Both the position numbers and the translations under genes were made by a program. A stretch of 64,000 nt of DNA from positions 62,001-126,000 of the forward strand of contig NZ_PZKF01000005.1 of assembly GCF_003034995.1 (NCBI RefSeq), given 5' to 3'. The stretch comes from Phaeovulum veldkampii DSM 11550 (GTDB lineage: Bacteria; Pseudomonadota; Alphaproteobacteria; Rhodobacterales; Rhodobacteraceae). Shown piece after piece: positions 48,313-57,304 of this stretch (position 1 is the first letter of the stretch; the number at the start of each line of letters is the position of its first letter). The notes beneath the pieces were generated by a model. It saw only the letters and a program-made list of their open reading frames with translations, did no database searches and had not been told where the DNA came from.

Positions 48313-48521
48313 GTCATCCTCCCGTGATCAGGCCCAACGGGCCATGCCCGGCAGACTCGCCAGGATGCGGCAAAATTGCGCCCATTAAATTCGGTTGTCA
48401 AAATAAAAAACCGTGCGCAAACTACGTTGTCGCCGCCGATCCGGTCGAGAATGCTGCATTGCGGCGTTATTTCGGGCAAAATCGTGCTGCAACAGAATTT
48501 TTAATTTTGAGGGCCAAATAA
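48313..48521. promoter_or_regulatory. divergent promoter region xylF / ROK regulator
   Basis: A 209-base gap with two A/T-rich islands (48383-48412 and 48485-48522) in otherwise GC-rich DNA. CGGTT (48392-48396) and AACCG (48409-48413) form a loose dyad. This is where the ROK regulator should act on both directions. No Bacillus-type XylR operator consensus could be recognised. Confidence 0.5.
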
Positions 48522-49799
48522 ATGACAGCGGCAGCAGCGGGACGACGCCACCGAATGGGCGAGGGCACGCCGGGCTGCGGCCCGCTGATCCCGCCACTGT
48601 CGGAAACCGCGCGCCCCTTGCGCCAGCAAATCTTTGAACGCGTTCGCGCCGCCGGACTGATCCCGCGGGTCCAGCTTGCGCGCGAGTTGTCGGTCAGCCC
48701 GGCATCGGTGACCACGCTGACCTCGGAACTGATCGAGGCCGGCTTTCTGGAGGAGGTGCAGGCGCCGCGCGGCGCCGAGGGAGGCCGCGGGCGGCCGGCG
48801 GTGGCGCTGGGGGTGCGGGCGGCAGCGCATCACGTCGCCGGAATCAAGCTGTCGGACCGTGAACATACCGCGGTGATCGTCGATTTCGCGGGCAAGCGGA
48901 TCGCGGGCGAGGCGATCGCGCGCCAGCCAGGCCCGATGGAGCTGGCGGGGCTGCTGGAGGCGACGGAAACGCTGCTGAACAGGGTCTGCGCAAAGGCGGG
49001 CCTGGCACGGGGCGATCTGTCGGCGGTGGGGCTCGGCGTGCCCGGCTTTGTCGATTGCCCCACCGGCATCGTACATTGGTCGCCGGTATTGGCCGACCGG
49101 CATGTGCCGCTGGCCGCCGCGGTCGCGGGGCGCCTGGGCCTTCCGGTGCATGTGGACAATGACGCCAACCTGGTCACGCTGGCCGAATTGTGGTTTGGCG
49201 TCGGCCGCCGCCTGTCGGATTTTGCCGTGGTCACGATCGAGCACGGGCTGGGCATGGGCTTTGTGCTGAACCACCGCATCTATCGCGGCGCGCGAGGCCT
49301 GGGAATGGAGCTGGGTCACACCAAGGTGCAACTGGATGGCGCGCTGTGCCGCTGCGGCCAGCGCGGCTGCCTGGAGGCCTATGTGGCCGATTACGCGCTG
49401 GTGCGCGAGGCGCAAACCGCGCTGAACCTGCCCAACCGGGAAACCCAGGCCGTGGGCGCCCTGCTGGAAAGCCTTTATGACCATGCCAAGGCGGGAAACG
49501 CCGCCGCGCGGTCAATCTTTCATCGGGCCGGGCGCTATCTGGCGCTGGGGCTGTCGAATGTGGTCAACCTGTTCGACCCGGAACTGATCATCCTGTCGGG
49601 CGAACGGATGCGATTTGACTATCTTTACGCAAAGGAAACCCTGGCCGAGATGGAAGCGATGATCCTGAACACCGGGCGGCCGATGCCGCGGGTGGAAACC
49701 CATGCCTGGGGCGATCTGCTCTGGGCCCATGGCGCCGCGGCACTGGCCCTGCAAGAGGTGACCGAGGGCTTGCTGGGCCAGACGCGCGATCTTTGCTGA
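48522..49799 (+). CDS. ROK family transcriptional regulator, probable xylose repressor
   Basis: A 425-residue protein with an N-terminal winged helix (LARELSVSPASVTTLTSELI near residue 50) and a ROK sugar-kinase-like domain (LSAVGLGVPGFVDCPTGIVHW near 165, HVDNDANLVTLAELWFG near 206, zinc cysteines in CRCGQRGCLEAYVADYAL near 280). Such proteins bind a sugar and leave DNA. Position divergent from xylFHGBA makes it the likely XylR. The name is withheld because the ligand is inferred only. Confidence 0.88.
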   Translation: MTAAAAGRRHRMGEGTPGCGPLIPPLSETARPLRQQIFERVRAAGLIPRVQLARELSVSPASVTTLTSELIEAGFLEEVQAPRGAEGGRGRPAVALGVRAAAHHVAGIKLSDREHTAVIVDFAGKRIAGEAIARQPGPMELAGLLEATETLLNRVCAKAGLARGDLSAVGLGVPGFVDCPTGIVHWSPVLADRHVPLAAAVAGRLGLPVHVDNDANLVTLAELWFGVGRRLSDFAVVTIEHGLGMGFVLNHRIYRGARGLGMELGHTKVQLDGALCRCGQRGCLEAYVADYALVREAQTALNLPNRETQAVGALLESLYDHAKAGNAAARSIFHRAGRYLALGLSNVVNLFDPELIILSGERMRFDYLYAKETLAEMEAMILNTGRPMPRVETHAWGDLLWAHGAAALALQEVTEGLLGQTRDLC

Positions 49800-49832
49800 C
49801 ACGGCAAAAGAGTGCACCCCGAAACGGTCATG

Positions 49833-50150
49833 CTACAGAAATCCACAAAATTTAGCTACTACCTCAATAGTTTGAGTGGGCGTTGTTGCAGAACGCCGAC
49901 GTGAGGCGTAGTGCCCCTTTCTCCACCAGTGTTGGGCGACGCGGACGATCTCGGCAGTGCCGAGGGCATTGAAGCGGTTGATGAGGGCAACTCGGATCTG
50001 GATTTCGGCAGTTTGGCGGTCCGGGTCTCTTGCGGCGATGCGTTCACTGTAAGACCGCATGTCTTTTTTCACCGGCCCGCCGCTGACGGATCGTCGCGTA
50101 TCTTGATCGTTGGACGGTTGCTGCCGTCCTTTTGCGATGGAGAAAGGCAT
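49833..50150 (-). pseudogene. possible transposase C-terminal remnant
   Basis: A 105-codon frame whose middle part (about 49935-50060) reads MRSYSERIAARDPDRQTAEI and then QIRVALINRFNALG, which resembles from memory the C-terminal tail of DDE transposases carried by plasmid and chromosomal IS elements. The flanking codons do not look protein-like, and no catalytic motif is left. It lies among other IS fragments. The family cannot be named with confidence. Confidence 0.35.
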
Positions 50151-50280
50151 GCCCGAAGCACAAGCATCGATTTACGTTGGTATAGACGTGTCAAAGGACA
50201 GACTCGCGGTCGCGATCGCCAGTGGTGAACGGCGTGACGAGGTTGACCTGCCCCCCGGAAGTTCCCTCGCTGTGATGTAG
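50149..50280 (+). pseudogene. IS110-type transposase, N-terminal fragment
   Basis: The ATG at 50149, shortly after AGAAAGG, starts a frame MPEAQASIYVGIDVSKDRLA that continues VAIASGERRDEV. VGIDVSKDRL is the first DEDD-motif strand of IS110 transposases. The match ends at about 50243, where a different IS end begins; the frame closes at 50280, so only about 31 of some 340 residues remain. The element is dead. The region upstream would be the IS110 left end. Confidence 0.75.
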
Positions 50281-50326
50281 AGTCTGCCCAACCTGAGAAG
50301 GAGCAGACGACATGAGGAAAAGCCAG
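50244..50326 (+). mobile_element. IS3-family left end, truncated
   Basis: Starts TGACCTGCCCCCCGGAAGTT, like the left end of IS3-group elements, and runs through a leader to AAGGAG and ATGAGGAAAAGCCAG (50312-50326), the usual first codons (MRKS) of IS3 OrfA. After about 50326 the match stops and integrase sequence takes over. It therefore appears inserted into the IS110 copy and was then deleted. The right end is not in the window. Confidence 0.6.
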
Positions 50327-50327
50327 G

Positions 50328-50561
50328 GCTGCGGGCATCTCAGGTCGCTCGGCGCATGGTTTGCGGAAAAGCCGGGCACGGGCGCTCGCCGAAGCCGAAG
50401 GAACCTCGGCTCAAATTGGAGCCTGGACGGGGCACGAAAGCCTGTCAGAGATCGAACGATACATCCGCAATTTCAACAAGCGGAAGGTGCTCAGCAGCAC
50501 GAAAACGGAACAAAAAGTTCCAACTCAATCGACCAAAGTTCCAAACCTTCAGAGAAAATAA
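50328..50561 (+). pseudogene. tyrosine recombinase (phage-type integrase), C-terminal fragment
   Basis: In one frame: SAHGLRKSRARALAEAEGTS, then AQIGAWTGHESLSEIERYIR and NFNKRKVLS. This has the HxLR box (HGLR), the TGH box and the tyrosine in ERY expected at the active-site end of a tyrosine recombinase. The N-terminal part, including the first catalytic arginine, is missing, replaced by the IS3 end. It points at the 3' end of tRNA-Arg 27 bases away, the normal position of an integrase at its attachment site. Confidence 0.8.
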
Positions 50562-50587
50562 GGAAAAACATATGCTTAAGAAGGTTT

Positions 50588-50663
50588 TGGTGACCCCGAC
50601 AGGATTTGAACCTGTGACCTACCGCTTAGGAGGCGGTCGCTCTATCCCCTGAGCTACGGGGCC
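50588..50663 (-). tRNA. tRNA-Arg (anticodon CCT)
   Basis: A 76-base tRNA with encoded CCA (50588-50590). The acceptor stem pairs GGCCCCG with CGGGGTC through one G-U. The anticodon arm is ACCGC-CTCCTAA-GCGGT, giving CCT, which reads AGG arginine codons. The T-arm GGTTCAAATCC is normal. Integrative elements often use the 3' end of such tRNA genes, and the integrase remnant beside it suggests past use here. Confidence 0.96.
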
Positions 50664-50781
50664 GATGCCGTCTTAATGCGGGCAATCCTGCGCGAGTGCA
50701 AGCCAGCCCTGCAGGAGCGCCGCTTGCGCTGGCAAAAGCAATGGCGTTATTCAGGGCCATGCCTGCGCGAAAGGATATTGC

Positions 50782-51831
50782 GTGACCCGTTCCCCCGCCG
50801 ATCACGGCCGCCCCACCCCCCGGTCGGCCAAGCCGCGCCCGCTGACTCTGCGCGACGTCTCCGAAGCCTCGGGCGTTTCGGAAATGACGGTCAGCCGCGT
50901 GCTGCGCAACCGGGGTGATGTGTCCGAGGGCACCCGCGCGCGGGTGCTGGAGGCAGCGCGGCGGCTGGGCTATGTGCCCAACCGGATCGCGGGCGCGCTG
51001 GCCAGCCAGCGGGTGAACCTGATCGCGGTGATCATTCCGTCACTGTCCAATCTGGTCTTTCCCGAGGTTCTGGGCGGGATCTCGTCCGAGTTGGAGGGAA
51101 CCGGGCTGACGCCGGTGGTGGGCGTCACCAATTATTCGCCCGCGCGCGAAGAACAGGTTCTGTATGAGATGCTGTCCTGGCGCCCGTCGGGGGTGATCCT
51201 GGCGGGGCTGGAACATACGCCCGCGGCCCGCGCCATGCTGCTGAGCGCCGGCATTCCGGTCGTCGAGATCATGGATGTCGATGGCACGGGGGTGGATTCG
51301 GTCGTGGGCATTTCACACCGCCGCGCAGGGCGGCAGATGGCGCAGGCGATCGTGGCGGCGGGGTATCGGCGGATCGGGTTTCTGGGCACCAAGATGCCCG
51401 AGGATCACCGCTCCCGCAAACGGCTGGAAGGCTTTGCCGAAGGCTTGGCCGAGGCGGGGCTGCAGCTTGCCGACCGCGAGTTCTATTCGGGCGGCTCTGC
51501 CCTGAAAAAGGGTCGCGAGATGACCGAGGCGATCATGGCGCGCTCGCCAGACCTTGATTTTCTTTATTATTCCAATGACATGATCGGCGCCGGCGGACTT
51601 TTGTGGTGCCTCGAGGCGGGCATCGACGTGCCGGGGCGGCTGGGTCTTGCCGGGTTCAACGGGGTTGATCTGCTGGAGGGGTTGCCGCGGCGGCTGGCCA
51701 CGATGGATGCCTGCCGGGCCGAAATTGGCCGCCGCGCGGCGCGGATCGTGGGGGGCCACGAGACCGGGCCAAAGGTTGTGGAGCTGACGCCGGTTCTGCA
51801 ACCGGGCGATACGATCAGGCCTTCGGCCTGA
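50782..51831 (+). CDS. LacI family transcriptional regulator (GntR-of-gluconate type)
   Basis: A 349-residue repressor. The N-terminal LacI helix-turn-helix reads LTLRDVSEASGVSEMTVSRV (residues 21-40) with VLEAARRLGYVPNRIAGALAS hinge; the periplasmic-binding-like domain (LIAVIIPSLSNLVFPEV) senses a sugar or sugar acid. Closest in feel to gluconate-type GntR repressors. Translation starts at GTG 50782 with AAGGA upstream. No transport or catabolic genes are adjacent, and the 3' end overlaps the convergent mog-like gene by 17 bases. Confidence 0.87.
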   Translation: MTRSPADHGRPTPRSAKPRPLTLRDVSEASGVSEMTVSRVLRNRGDVSEGTRARVLEAARRLGYVPNRIAGALASQRVNLIAVIIPSLSNLVFPEVLGGISSELEGTGLTPVVGVTNYSPAREEQVLYEMLSWRPSGVILAGLEHTPAARAMLLSAGIPVVEIMDVDGTGVDSVVGISHRRAGRQMAQAIVAAGYRRIGFLGTKMPEDHRSRKRLEGFAEGLAEAGLQLADREFYSGGSALKKGREMTEAIMARSPDLDFLYYSNDMIGAGGLLWCLEAGIDVPGRLGLAGFNGVDLLEGLPRRLATMDACRAEIGRRAARIVGGHETGPKVVELTPVLQPGDTIRPSA

Positions 51832-52339
51832 AGGCCGCAATCCGCGACGGGTCGGTTTCGATCCGCGCCGCGCCGATCAGGTCAAGGCAATAGGGCACCG
51901 CCGCAAAAACCGCGTTCAGACAGGTGGCAATGGCTGCGGGCTTGCCCGGCAGGGTGATGATCAGGCTTTTGCCCGCAATGCCGGCGCTTTGGCGCGACAG
52001 GATCGCAGTGGGAACCTCGCGCAGGGACGCGCGGCGCATTTCCTCGCCAAAGCCTGCCAATTCCTTGTCGATCACCTGCGCCATGCCTTCGGGCGTCTCG
52101 TCGCGTGGCGCGGGGCCGGTGCCGCCGGTGACAAGGATCAGATCGGCGCCCTCGTCCACGAGCCTCCGCAGGCAGGCCGCAACGCTGGCGTGCCCGTCAG
52201 GGATGATGTCGCGCGTGACGGTCAGGGGCGAGGTGACGACGCCCCTGATCCAGTCTTCGGCTGCCGGGCCGCCCTTGTCGTCATACAGGCCACGGCTCGC
52301 ACGGTCGGAAACGGTGACAATGGCGACCCGTGCGGTCAT
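51815..52339 (-). CDS. molybdopterin adenylyltransferase-like protein (MogA/MoaB)
   Basis: A 174-residue MPT-binding protein: [20 protein letters not shown] at residues 5-24, [16 protein letters not shown] near 70 and [15 protein letters not shown] near 130. It activates molybdopterin by adenylation before molybdenum insertion. MogA and MoaB are hard to separate by eye, so no symbol is given. It starts 4 bases inside the argG stop, an unusual coupling of two unrelated pathways. Confidence 0.88.
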   Translation of the reverse strand: MTARVAIVTVSDRASRGLYDDKGGPAAEDWIRGVVTSPLTVTRDIIPDGHASVAACLRRLVDEGADLILVTGGTGPAPRDETPEGMAQVIDKELAGFGEEMRRASLREVPTAILSRQSAGIAGKSLIITLPGKPAAIATCLNAVFAAVPYCLDLIGAARIETDPSRIAAFRPKA

Positions 52340-53559
52340 TTGAACCGGGCGTTGCGGGTGGCGATCAGCTTTAGCCGCAGGGCATTGAGCCGGATGAAGC
52401 CCGCCGCATCCTTCTGATCATAGGCGCCGGCGTCTTCTTCAAAGGTCACATGTGCCTCTGAATACAGCGTATGGTCGGACCAGCGCGCAACGGTGCGGGC
52501 CATGCCCTTATATAGCTTGACGCGCACGGTGCCGCTGACATGTTCCTGGCTTTTGTCGATCAGGGCTTGCAGCATCTCACGCTCGGGGCTGAACCAGAAG
52601 CCGTTGTAGATCAGTTCCGCATAGCGCGGCATGATCGAATCCTTCAGGTGACCCGCTCCGCTGTCCAGCGTGATCTGTTCGATGCCGCGGTGCGCTTCCA
52701 GCAGGATGGTGCCACCCGGCGTTTCATAGATGCCGCGCGACTTCATGCCGACAAAGCGGTTTTCCACCAGATCGAGGCGGCCCACACCATGCTTGCCGCC
52801 CAATTCGTTCAAACGGGTCAGGATGGCAGCCGGGCTCATCGCCTCGCCATTGATCGCCACGGCGTCGCCGCGTTCAAAGGTGATTTCCACCATCTCGGGC
52901 GTGTCGGGCGCATCTTCGGGGTGAACGGTGCGTTGATAGACGTAATCAGGCGCCTCTTGCCCCGGATTTTCCAGCACCTTGCCCTCGGACGAGGTGTGCA
53001 GCAGGTTCGCATCAACCGAGAACGGCGCCTCGCCGCGCTTGTCCTTGGCGATCGGAATCTGGTTCGCCTCGGCAAATTCCAGCAGCTTGGTGCGCGAGGT
53101 CAGATCCCATTCCCGCCACGGCGCGATCACCTTGATCGCCGGGTTCAGCGCATAGGCCGACAGTTCGAAACGGACCTGATCATTGCCCTTGCCGGTGGCG
53201 CCATGGGCCACCGCATCGGCGCCGGTCATCGCGGCGATTTCAACCAGACGCTTGGCAATCAGCGGCCGCGCGATCGAGGTGCCCAGCAGATACAGCCCCT
53301 CATACAGCGCGTTCGCGCGGAACATCGGGAACACGAAATCGCGCACGAATTCTTCGCGCTGGTCTTCGATGTAGATGTTTTCCGGCTTGATGCCGAGCAT
53401 GATGGCCTTCTGGCGCGCGGGTTCCAGTTCCTCGCCCTGCCCCAGATCGGCGGTGAAGGTGACAACCTCGCAGCCGTATTCGGTTTGCAGCCATTTCAGG
53501 ATGATCGAGGTATCAAGACCCCCGGAATAGGCGAGGACGACTTTTTTGGGTGCGGACAT
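52336..53559 (-). CDS. argG: argininosuccinate synthase
   Basis: A 407-residue ATP-dependent ligase joining citrulline and aspartate in arginine synthesis. The pyrophosphatase loop [15 protein letters not shown] is at residues 6-20; [21 protein letters not shown] near 117 and [22 protein letters not shown]-type segment near 260 complete the active site. The ATG at 53559 is chosen; a longer frame upstream is antisense to ilvA's leader. Divergent from ilvA. Confidence 0.97.
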   Translation of the reverse strand: MSAPKKVVLAYSGGLDTSIILKWLQTEYGCEVVTFTADLGQGEELEPARQKAIMLGIKPENIYIEDQREEFVRDFVFPMFRANALYEGLYLLGTSIARPLIAKRLVEIAAMTGADAVAHGATGKGNDQVRFELSAYALNPAIKVIAPWREWDLTSRTKLLEFAEANQIPIAKDKRGEAPFSVDANLLHTSSEGKVLENPGQEAPDYVYQRTVHPEDAPDTPEMVEITFERGDAVAINGEAMSPAAILTRLNELGGKHGVGRLDLVENRFVGMKSRGIYETPGGTILLEAHRGIEQITLDSGAGHLKDSIMPRYAELIYNGFWFSPEREMLQALIDKSQEHVSGTVRVKLYKGMARTVARWSDHTLYSEAHVTFEEDAGAYDQKDAAGFIRLNALRLKLIATRNARFK

Positions 53560-53698
53560 GGCGGGCCTCTGCGCGGGCAATATGGATCGGCGGAGGTGTA
53601 TTGGGTTTTGTGCGGGGCGGCAAGTCTGCGCGCAGCATCGCCTTGACAGCCCGGCAATATCATGGCGCAACGACGCATCGCCAACCTGCAGGACTGCC

Positions 53699-54946
53699 AT
53701 GACACGCTTTGCCGACCATGCCCGAATCGCCACCGCGGCCCTGCGCGACCTGTTCGAGCCGACCCCGCTGCAGCGCAACGATCACCTCTCGGCGCGCTAT
53801 GGTGCCGAAATCTGGCTGAAGCGCGAAGACCTGACCCCGGTGCGCAGCTACAAGCTGCGCGGCGCCTTCACCGCAATGCGCAAAGAGCGCGAGGCCAACC
53901 CCGCACAGCGCCATTTCGTCTGCGCCTCGGCGGGCAACCATGCGCAGGGTGTGGCCTATGCCTGCCGCCATTTCGGAGTAAAGGGCACCATCTTCATGCC
54001 GGTCACCACGCCGCAGCAAAAGATCGACAAGACCCGAACCTTTGGCGGCGATGCGGTCGAAATCGTGCTGACGGGCGACTATTTCGACCAGACGCTGGCC
54101 GCGAGCCAGACCTTTTGCGCCCATGCAGGGGCGCATTTCCTGTCGCCTTTCGACGATGCCGATGTGATCGAGGGGCAGGCGAGCGTGGGGGTAGAGCTTC
54201 TAGATCAACTGGGCCGCGCGCCCGACATGGTGGTGCTGCCAGTGGGCGGCGGCGGGCTGGCCGCCGGGGTTACAGGATTTTTGCGCACCGAGGCGCCCGG
54301 CACCGCGTTTCATTTTGTGGAACCGCTGGGCGGCGCCAGCCTGACCGCGGCTGTTGCGGCAGGCGCGCCGGTGACGCTGAAAAAGGTCAACAGCTTTGTA
54401 GATGGCGCGGCCGTGGCGCGGATCGGCACCCTGCCCTTTGCCCGCCTGCACTGGGTCACGCCCGACATGGTGCTGCGCGCCCCCGAAGACCGCATCTGCG
54501 GCACCATGCTGGAGATGCTGAACATCGAGGGGATCGTGCTGGAGCCTGCCGGGGCGCTGGCGATTGATGTGCTGCCCGAACTGGCCGACCAGATCCGCGG
54601 CAAGACGGTGGTCTGCATCACCTCGGGCGGGAACTTCGATTTTGAACGCCTGCCCGAGGTCAAGGAACGTGCCCAGCGGTTTGCCGGGCTGAAAAAATAC
54701 TTCATCCTGCGAATGCCGCAGCGACCCGGCGCCCTGCGCGAATTCCTCACGATGCTTGGCCCCGAGGACGATATCGCCCGTTTCGAATATCTCAAGAAAT
54801 CGGCACGGAACTTTGGCTCGGTCCTGATCGGGATCGAGACCAAACAGGCCGCGAATTTCGCTGCGCTGACCGCGCAACTGGATGCCGCAGGGTTCAGCTA
54901 TCGTGACATCACGGATGATGAAGCCCTGGCCGAATTTCTGATCTGA
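53699..54946 (+). CDS. ilvA: threonine ammonia-lyase
   Basis: A 415-residue PLP enzyme that deaminates threonine to 2-oxobutyrate for isoleucine synthesis. The PLP lysine is in [12 protein letters not shown] near residue 57, [20 protein letters not shown] near 80, and the glycine loop [11 protein letters not shown] near 182. The C-terminal part ([16 protein letters not shown] near 340) is a short ACT-like domain, so feedback by isoleucine is possible. Start and spacing suggest a single gene; it converges on the Hpt gene. Confidence 0.94.
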   Translation: MTRFADHARIATAALRDLFEPTPLQRNDHLSARYGAEIWLKREDLTPVRSYKLRGAFTAMRKEREANPAQRHFVCASAGNHAQGVAYACRHFGVKGTIFMPVTTPQQKIDKTRTFGGDAVEIVLTGDYFDQTLAASQTFCAHAGAHFLSPFDDADVIEGQASVGVELLDQLGRAPDMVVLPVGGGGLAAGVTGFLRTEAPGTAFHFVEPLGGASLTAAVAAGAPVTLKKVNSFVDGAAVARIGTLPFARLHWVTPDMVLRAPEDRICGTMLEMLNIEGIVLEPAGALAIDVLPELADQIRGKTVVCITSGGNFDFERLPEVKERAQRFAGLKKYFILRMPQRPGALREFLTMLGPEDDIARFEYLKKSARNFGSVLIGIETKQAANFAALTAQLDAAGFSYRDITDDEALAEFLI

Positions 54947-54956
54947 CGCCCGCAGG

Positions 54957-55304
54957 TCAGGCCGCGGCAGAGCCGGTGACCGGCGCGCCGCAGAATTCAG
55001 GCGCGCGCTCCATGAACTGAGCCTTGGAGCGGGCGTAACAGTCGCGGATCGCGGCAATATCCACCTCGGCCCTGCCGGTGGCCAGCAGCCGTTCACCCGC
55101 TTGGCACAGCACCCCGAATGATGCAAAACCCAAATTCCAGGCGCTGCCTTTCAGAAAGTGCAGGTCTTCCCCCAGCCGATCACGCTGTGCGCCGAGGGTA
55201 TCGAGAACCCCCTCCACCTCCTCCAGAAACAGATCCAACACCTCGCTGAACCCCATTGCGCCGACTTCTTCGCGCAGTTCTGCAACCCTGTTCCAGTCAA
55301 TCAT
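54957..55304 (-). CDS. histidine phosphotransfer (Hpt) domain protein
   Basis: A 115-residue single Hpt domain with the phosphorylated histidine in HFLKGSAWNLGF (His49). It would pass phosphate between a hybrid kinase and a response regulator. GGAGAG lies just before the ATG at 55304. It is 83 bases downstream of a response-regulator phosphatase on the same strand, which makes that protein a natural partner, although no kinase gene is nearby. Its tail ends with an Ala/Gly-rich segment. Confidence 0.8.
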   Translation of the reverse strand: MIDWNRVAELREEVGAMGFSEVLDLFLEEVEGVLDTLGAQRDRLGEDLHFLKGSAWNLGFASFGVLCQAGERLLATGRAEVDIAAIRDCYARSKAQFMERAPEFCGAPVTGSAAA

Positions 55305-55387
55305 CACACTCTCCACCAAAGTCTGCACTGTCGCCTGCGGCTCAAGGCTAAGGTGCAATGTTTGCCGAAGCGTTAATCGCTGGCCAT

Positions 55388-56671
55388 TCAGCACGACGAG
55401 GGCGCGCCGTGAAATTCCAGCAGCACCGCCGACACGTCATCGGTGAGGTCGCCGCCGCTGAAGGTGATCAGATCCCACATCAACGCCTCAAGAAAGGCGG
55501 GGCCAGGCATCTGCGCCGAACCTGCCATGATCGCCCCCAGCCCAGTTTCCCCCAGCAAAGCGCCCCGCGCATCGGCGGCCTCGGTCACGCCATCCGACAT
55601 CAGAAACAGCCGGTCGCCGGGGCGCAGCACGGTGGCAAAGCTCTCATACTCGGCATTTTCAATCAGCCCGATCGGAAACCCGCCGCGACCCAGGTATTCA
55701 ACCCGGCCACCGGCGCGCTGCACCGCCGGGTGCGGGTGCCCGGCCTGCACCATCTCGACCCGCCCCGAGATCAGATCGACATCGGCATAGATCAGCGTGA
55801 AATAGCTTTCGGTCCGCATCTCTTCGATCACGAGGGCGTTCAGATAGGCGGCCAGCTCCGCCGGGGGCCGGGCGTCGTGGCCCCCGGCTTCGGCGGGGAT
55901 CAGGGCAATGTTCTGATCAGGTGAGGCCCCCGACAGATAGCCCGACAGCCGCGCCGTCATCAGCGCCGAGGTGATGCCGTGGCCCGACACGTCAATACCA
56001 TAAAGGCCGATGCGGCGCGCGTTGATCGGGAAAAAGCCCACCAGATCGCCACCAACATGGCCCGTGGGCCGCAACAGCAGCGACACATCGGCACTGCCAA
56101 AGCTGCGGAAGCGTTCCCTCACAAGGCTTTGCTGCAGCTTCCACGCCTCTTTCAGGTCACGGTCGAGCGTATCGTAAAGGCCCTGCAATTCGGCCAGCGT
56201 CGAAGACACCAGACGGTTCTTTTCCTTCAGCTCCCGCTCCATCCGCAGGATACGTTCACCGGCGGCCAGCCGGGCGCGCAACTCGTCGCCATTGACGGGT
56301 TTGAGCAGGTAATCATCGGCCCCGCTTTGCAGGCCCAGCGCCACCTCGTCCTTTTCGGTCTTGGAGCTCAGCAGCACGAAATAGCCGTATCCCGTGCGCG
56401 GCATTTCGCGGAAGGCGCGGCAAAATTCCAACCCGGACATGCCGGGCATCACCCAGTCTGACAGGATCAGGTCAGGCTCGGTCTCGGCGCAGATCGCCAG
56501 CGCCTCCTCGGCCGTGCCCGCCTCTTGCACCTGATAGCCGGCGCGCGCCAGTTGGGCCGCCAGAATGCGGCGCTGCATCCGGCTGTCATCGACAACAAGA
56601 ATCCGCCGCGCCGCGGTGAGCTGGGGCGTTTCCACCATGGCCAGCCCCGTTGAACGATCATCCGACACCAT
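55388..56671 (-). CDS. response regulator with PP2C (SpoIIE/RsbU-type) phosphatase output
   Basis: A 427-residue protein. The receiver domain (about 22-140) has VVDDSRMQ, phospho-acceptor D72 in LSDWVMPG and DDYLLKPVNG. A coiled-coil linker (KEKNRLVSSTLAELQGLYDTL) leads to a PP2C phosphatase (about 190-420: GLYGIDVSGHGITSAL, GDRLFLMSDGVTEA). Such proteins often dephosphorylate anti-sigma antagonists in the general stress response or biofilm switches. An internal ATG (56638) is an alternative start. The small Hpt gene follows. Target unknown. Confidence 0.87.
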   Translation of the reverse strand: MVSDDRSTGLAMVETPQLTAARRILVVDDSRMQRRILAAQLARAGYQVQEAGTAEEALAICAETEPDLILSDWVMPGMSGLEFCRAFREMPRTGYGYFVLLSSKTEKDEVALGLQSGADDYLLKPVNGDELRARLAAGERILRMERELKEKNRLVSSTLAELQGLYDTLDRDLKEAWKLQQSLVRERFRSFGSADVSLLLRPTGHVGGDLVGFFPINARRIGLYGIDVSGHGITSALMTARLSGYLSGASPDQNIALIPAEAGGHDARPPAELAAYLNALVIEEMRTESYFTLIYADVDLISGRVEMVQAGHPHPAVQRAGGRVEYLGRGGFPIGLIENAEYESFATVLRPGDRLFLMSDGVTEAADARGALLGETGLGAIMAGSAQMPGPAFLEALMWDLITFSGGDLTDDVSAVLLEFHGAPSSC

Positions 56672-56764
56672 GAAAACCCATTAAGAAGATAGCCCGCACG
56701 GGCAGCTAACCCCGTGCGCCTTAACAGGCGGTGAAGCGGTCTGAATATAAGAGAGGCGACGGGG

Positions 56765-57208
56765 TCAATGCCCGGCGAAAACCAGCCGCAGAAAATGCCT
56801 GTCGCCCGCATTACCCAACCGCCGGGCGGCTTCGGCGGCGTCCATCCAGACCGCGCGGTGGCCGGGTTCGGACGGGGGGCCAAGGCGGCGCACCGGGCGG
56901 GCGAGGTAGATCATGCACAGTTTCTCGGCCCAGAGGTCGTATTCCGGCATGTAGGTAAAGCGACGAAACGCCCCCAACCGGCGCGGCGCAGCGATCGACC
57001 AGCCGGTTTCCTCGAACACCTCGCGGTGCAAGGCGGCAATCGGATGCTCGCCGGGGTCGATGCCGCCGCCGGGCAATTGAAACTCGGGCGTGGGTTCGGC
57101 CTGATGGGTCACCAGAACGCGCCCGCCCAGCGCCAGAACCGCATAGGCGCCGGGGCGGCGACGGTATCGCTGCCCCGCGACAACAGGTTCACCAAATCTG
57201 CGGATCAT
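56765..57208 (-). CDS. NUDIX hydrolase
   Basis: A 147-residue hydrolase of nucleoside-diphosphate-linked compounds. The NUDIX box lies around GGGIDPGEHPIAALHREVFE followed by ETGW, near residues 49-70. The start at 57208 (MIRRFGEP) has no strong ribosome site, but the frame before it has none either. It lies between the PP2C regulator and divergent hslO. Substrate not predictable. Confidence 0.87.
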   Translation of the reverse strand: MIRRFGEPVVAGQRYRRRPGAYAVLALGGRVLVTHQAEPTPEFQLPGGGIDPGEHPIAALHREVFEETGWSIAAPRRLGAFRRFTYMPEYDLWAEKLCMIYLARPVRRLGPPSEPGHRAVWMDAAEAARRLGNAGDRHFLRLVFAGH

Positions 57209-57304
57209 GCTTTTGCCCTTGGGTGTGCGGTTGCTGCGCCTATATAGGCACGGTATGCCAGCCCAAGGGCTGAAGGAACCCCCCGTGAACCCCCTAGGAT
57301 CACC

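Noticed and set aside
48313-48521. Bacillus-type XylR operator
   Set aside because: No clear match to the usual long A/T dyad; only a loose CGGTT/AACCG pair was seen.
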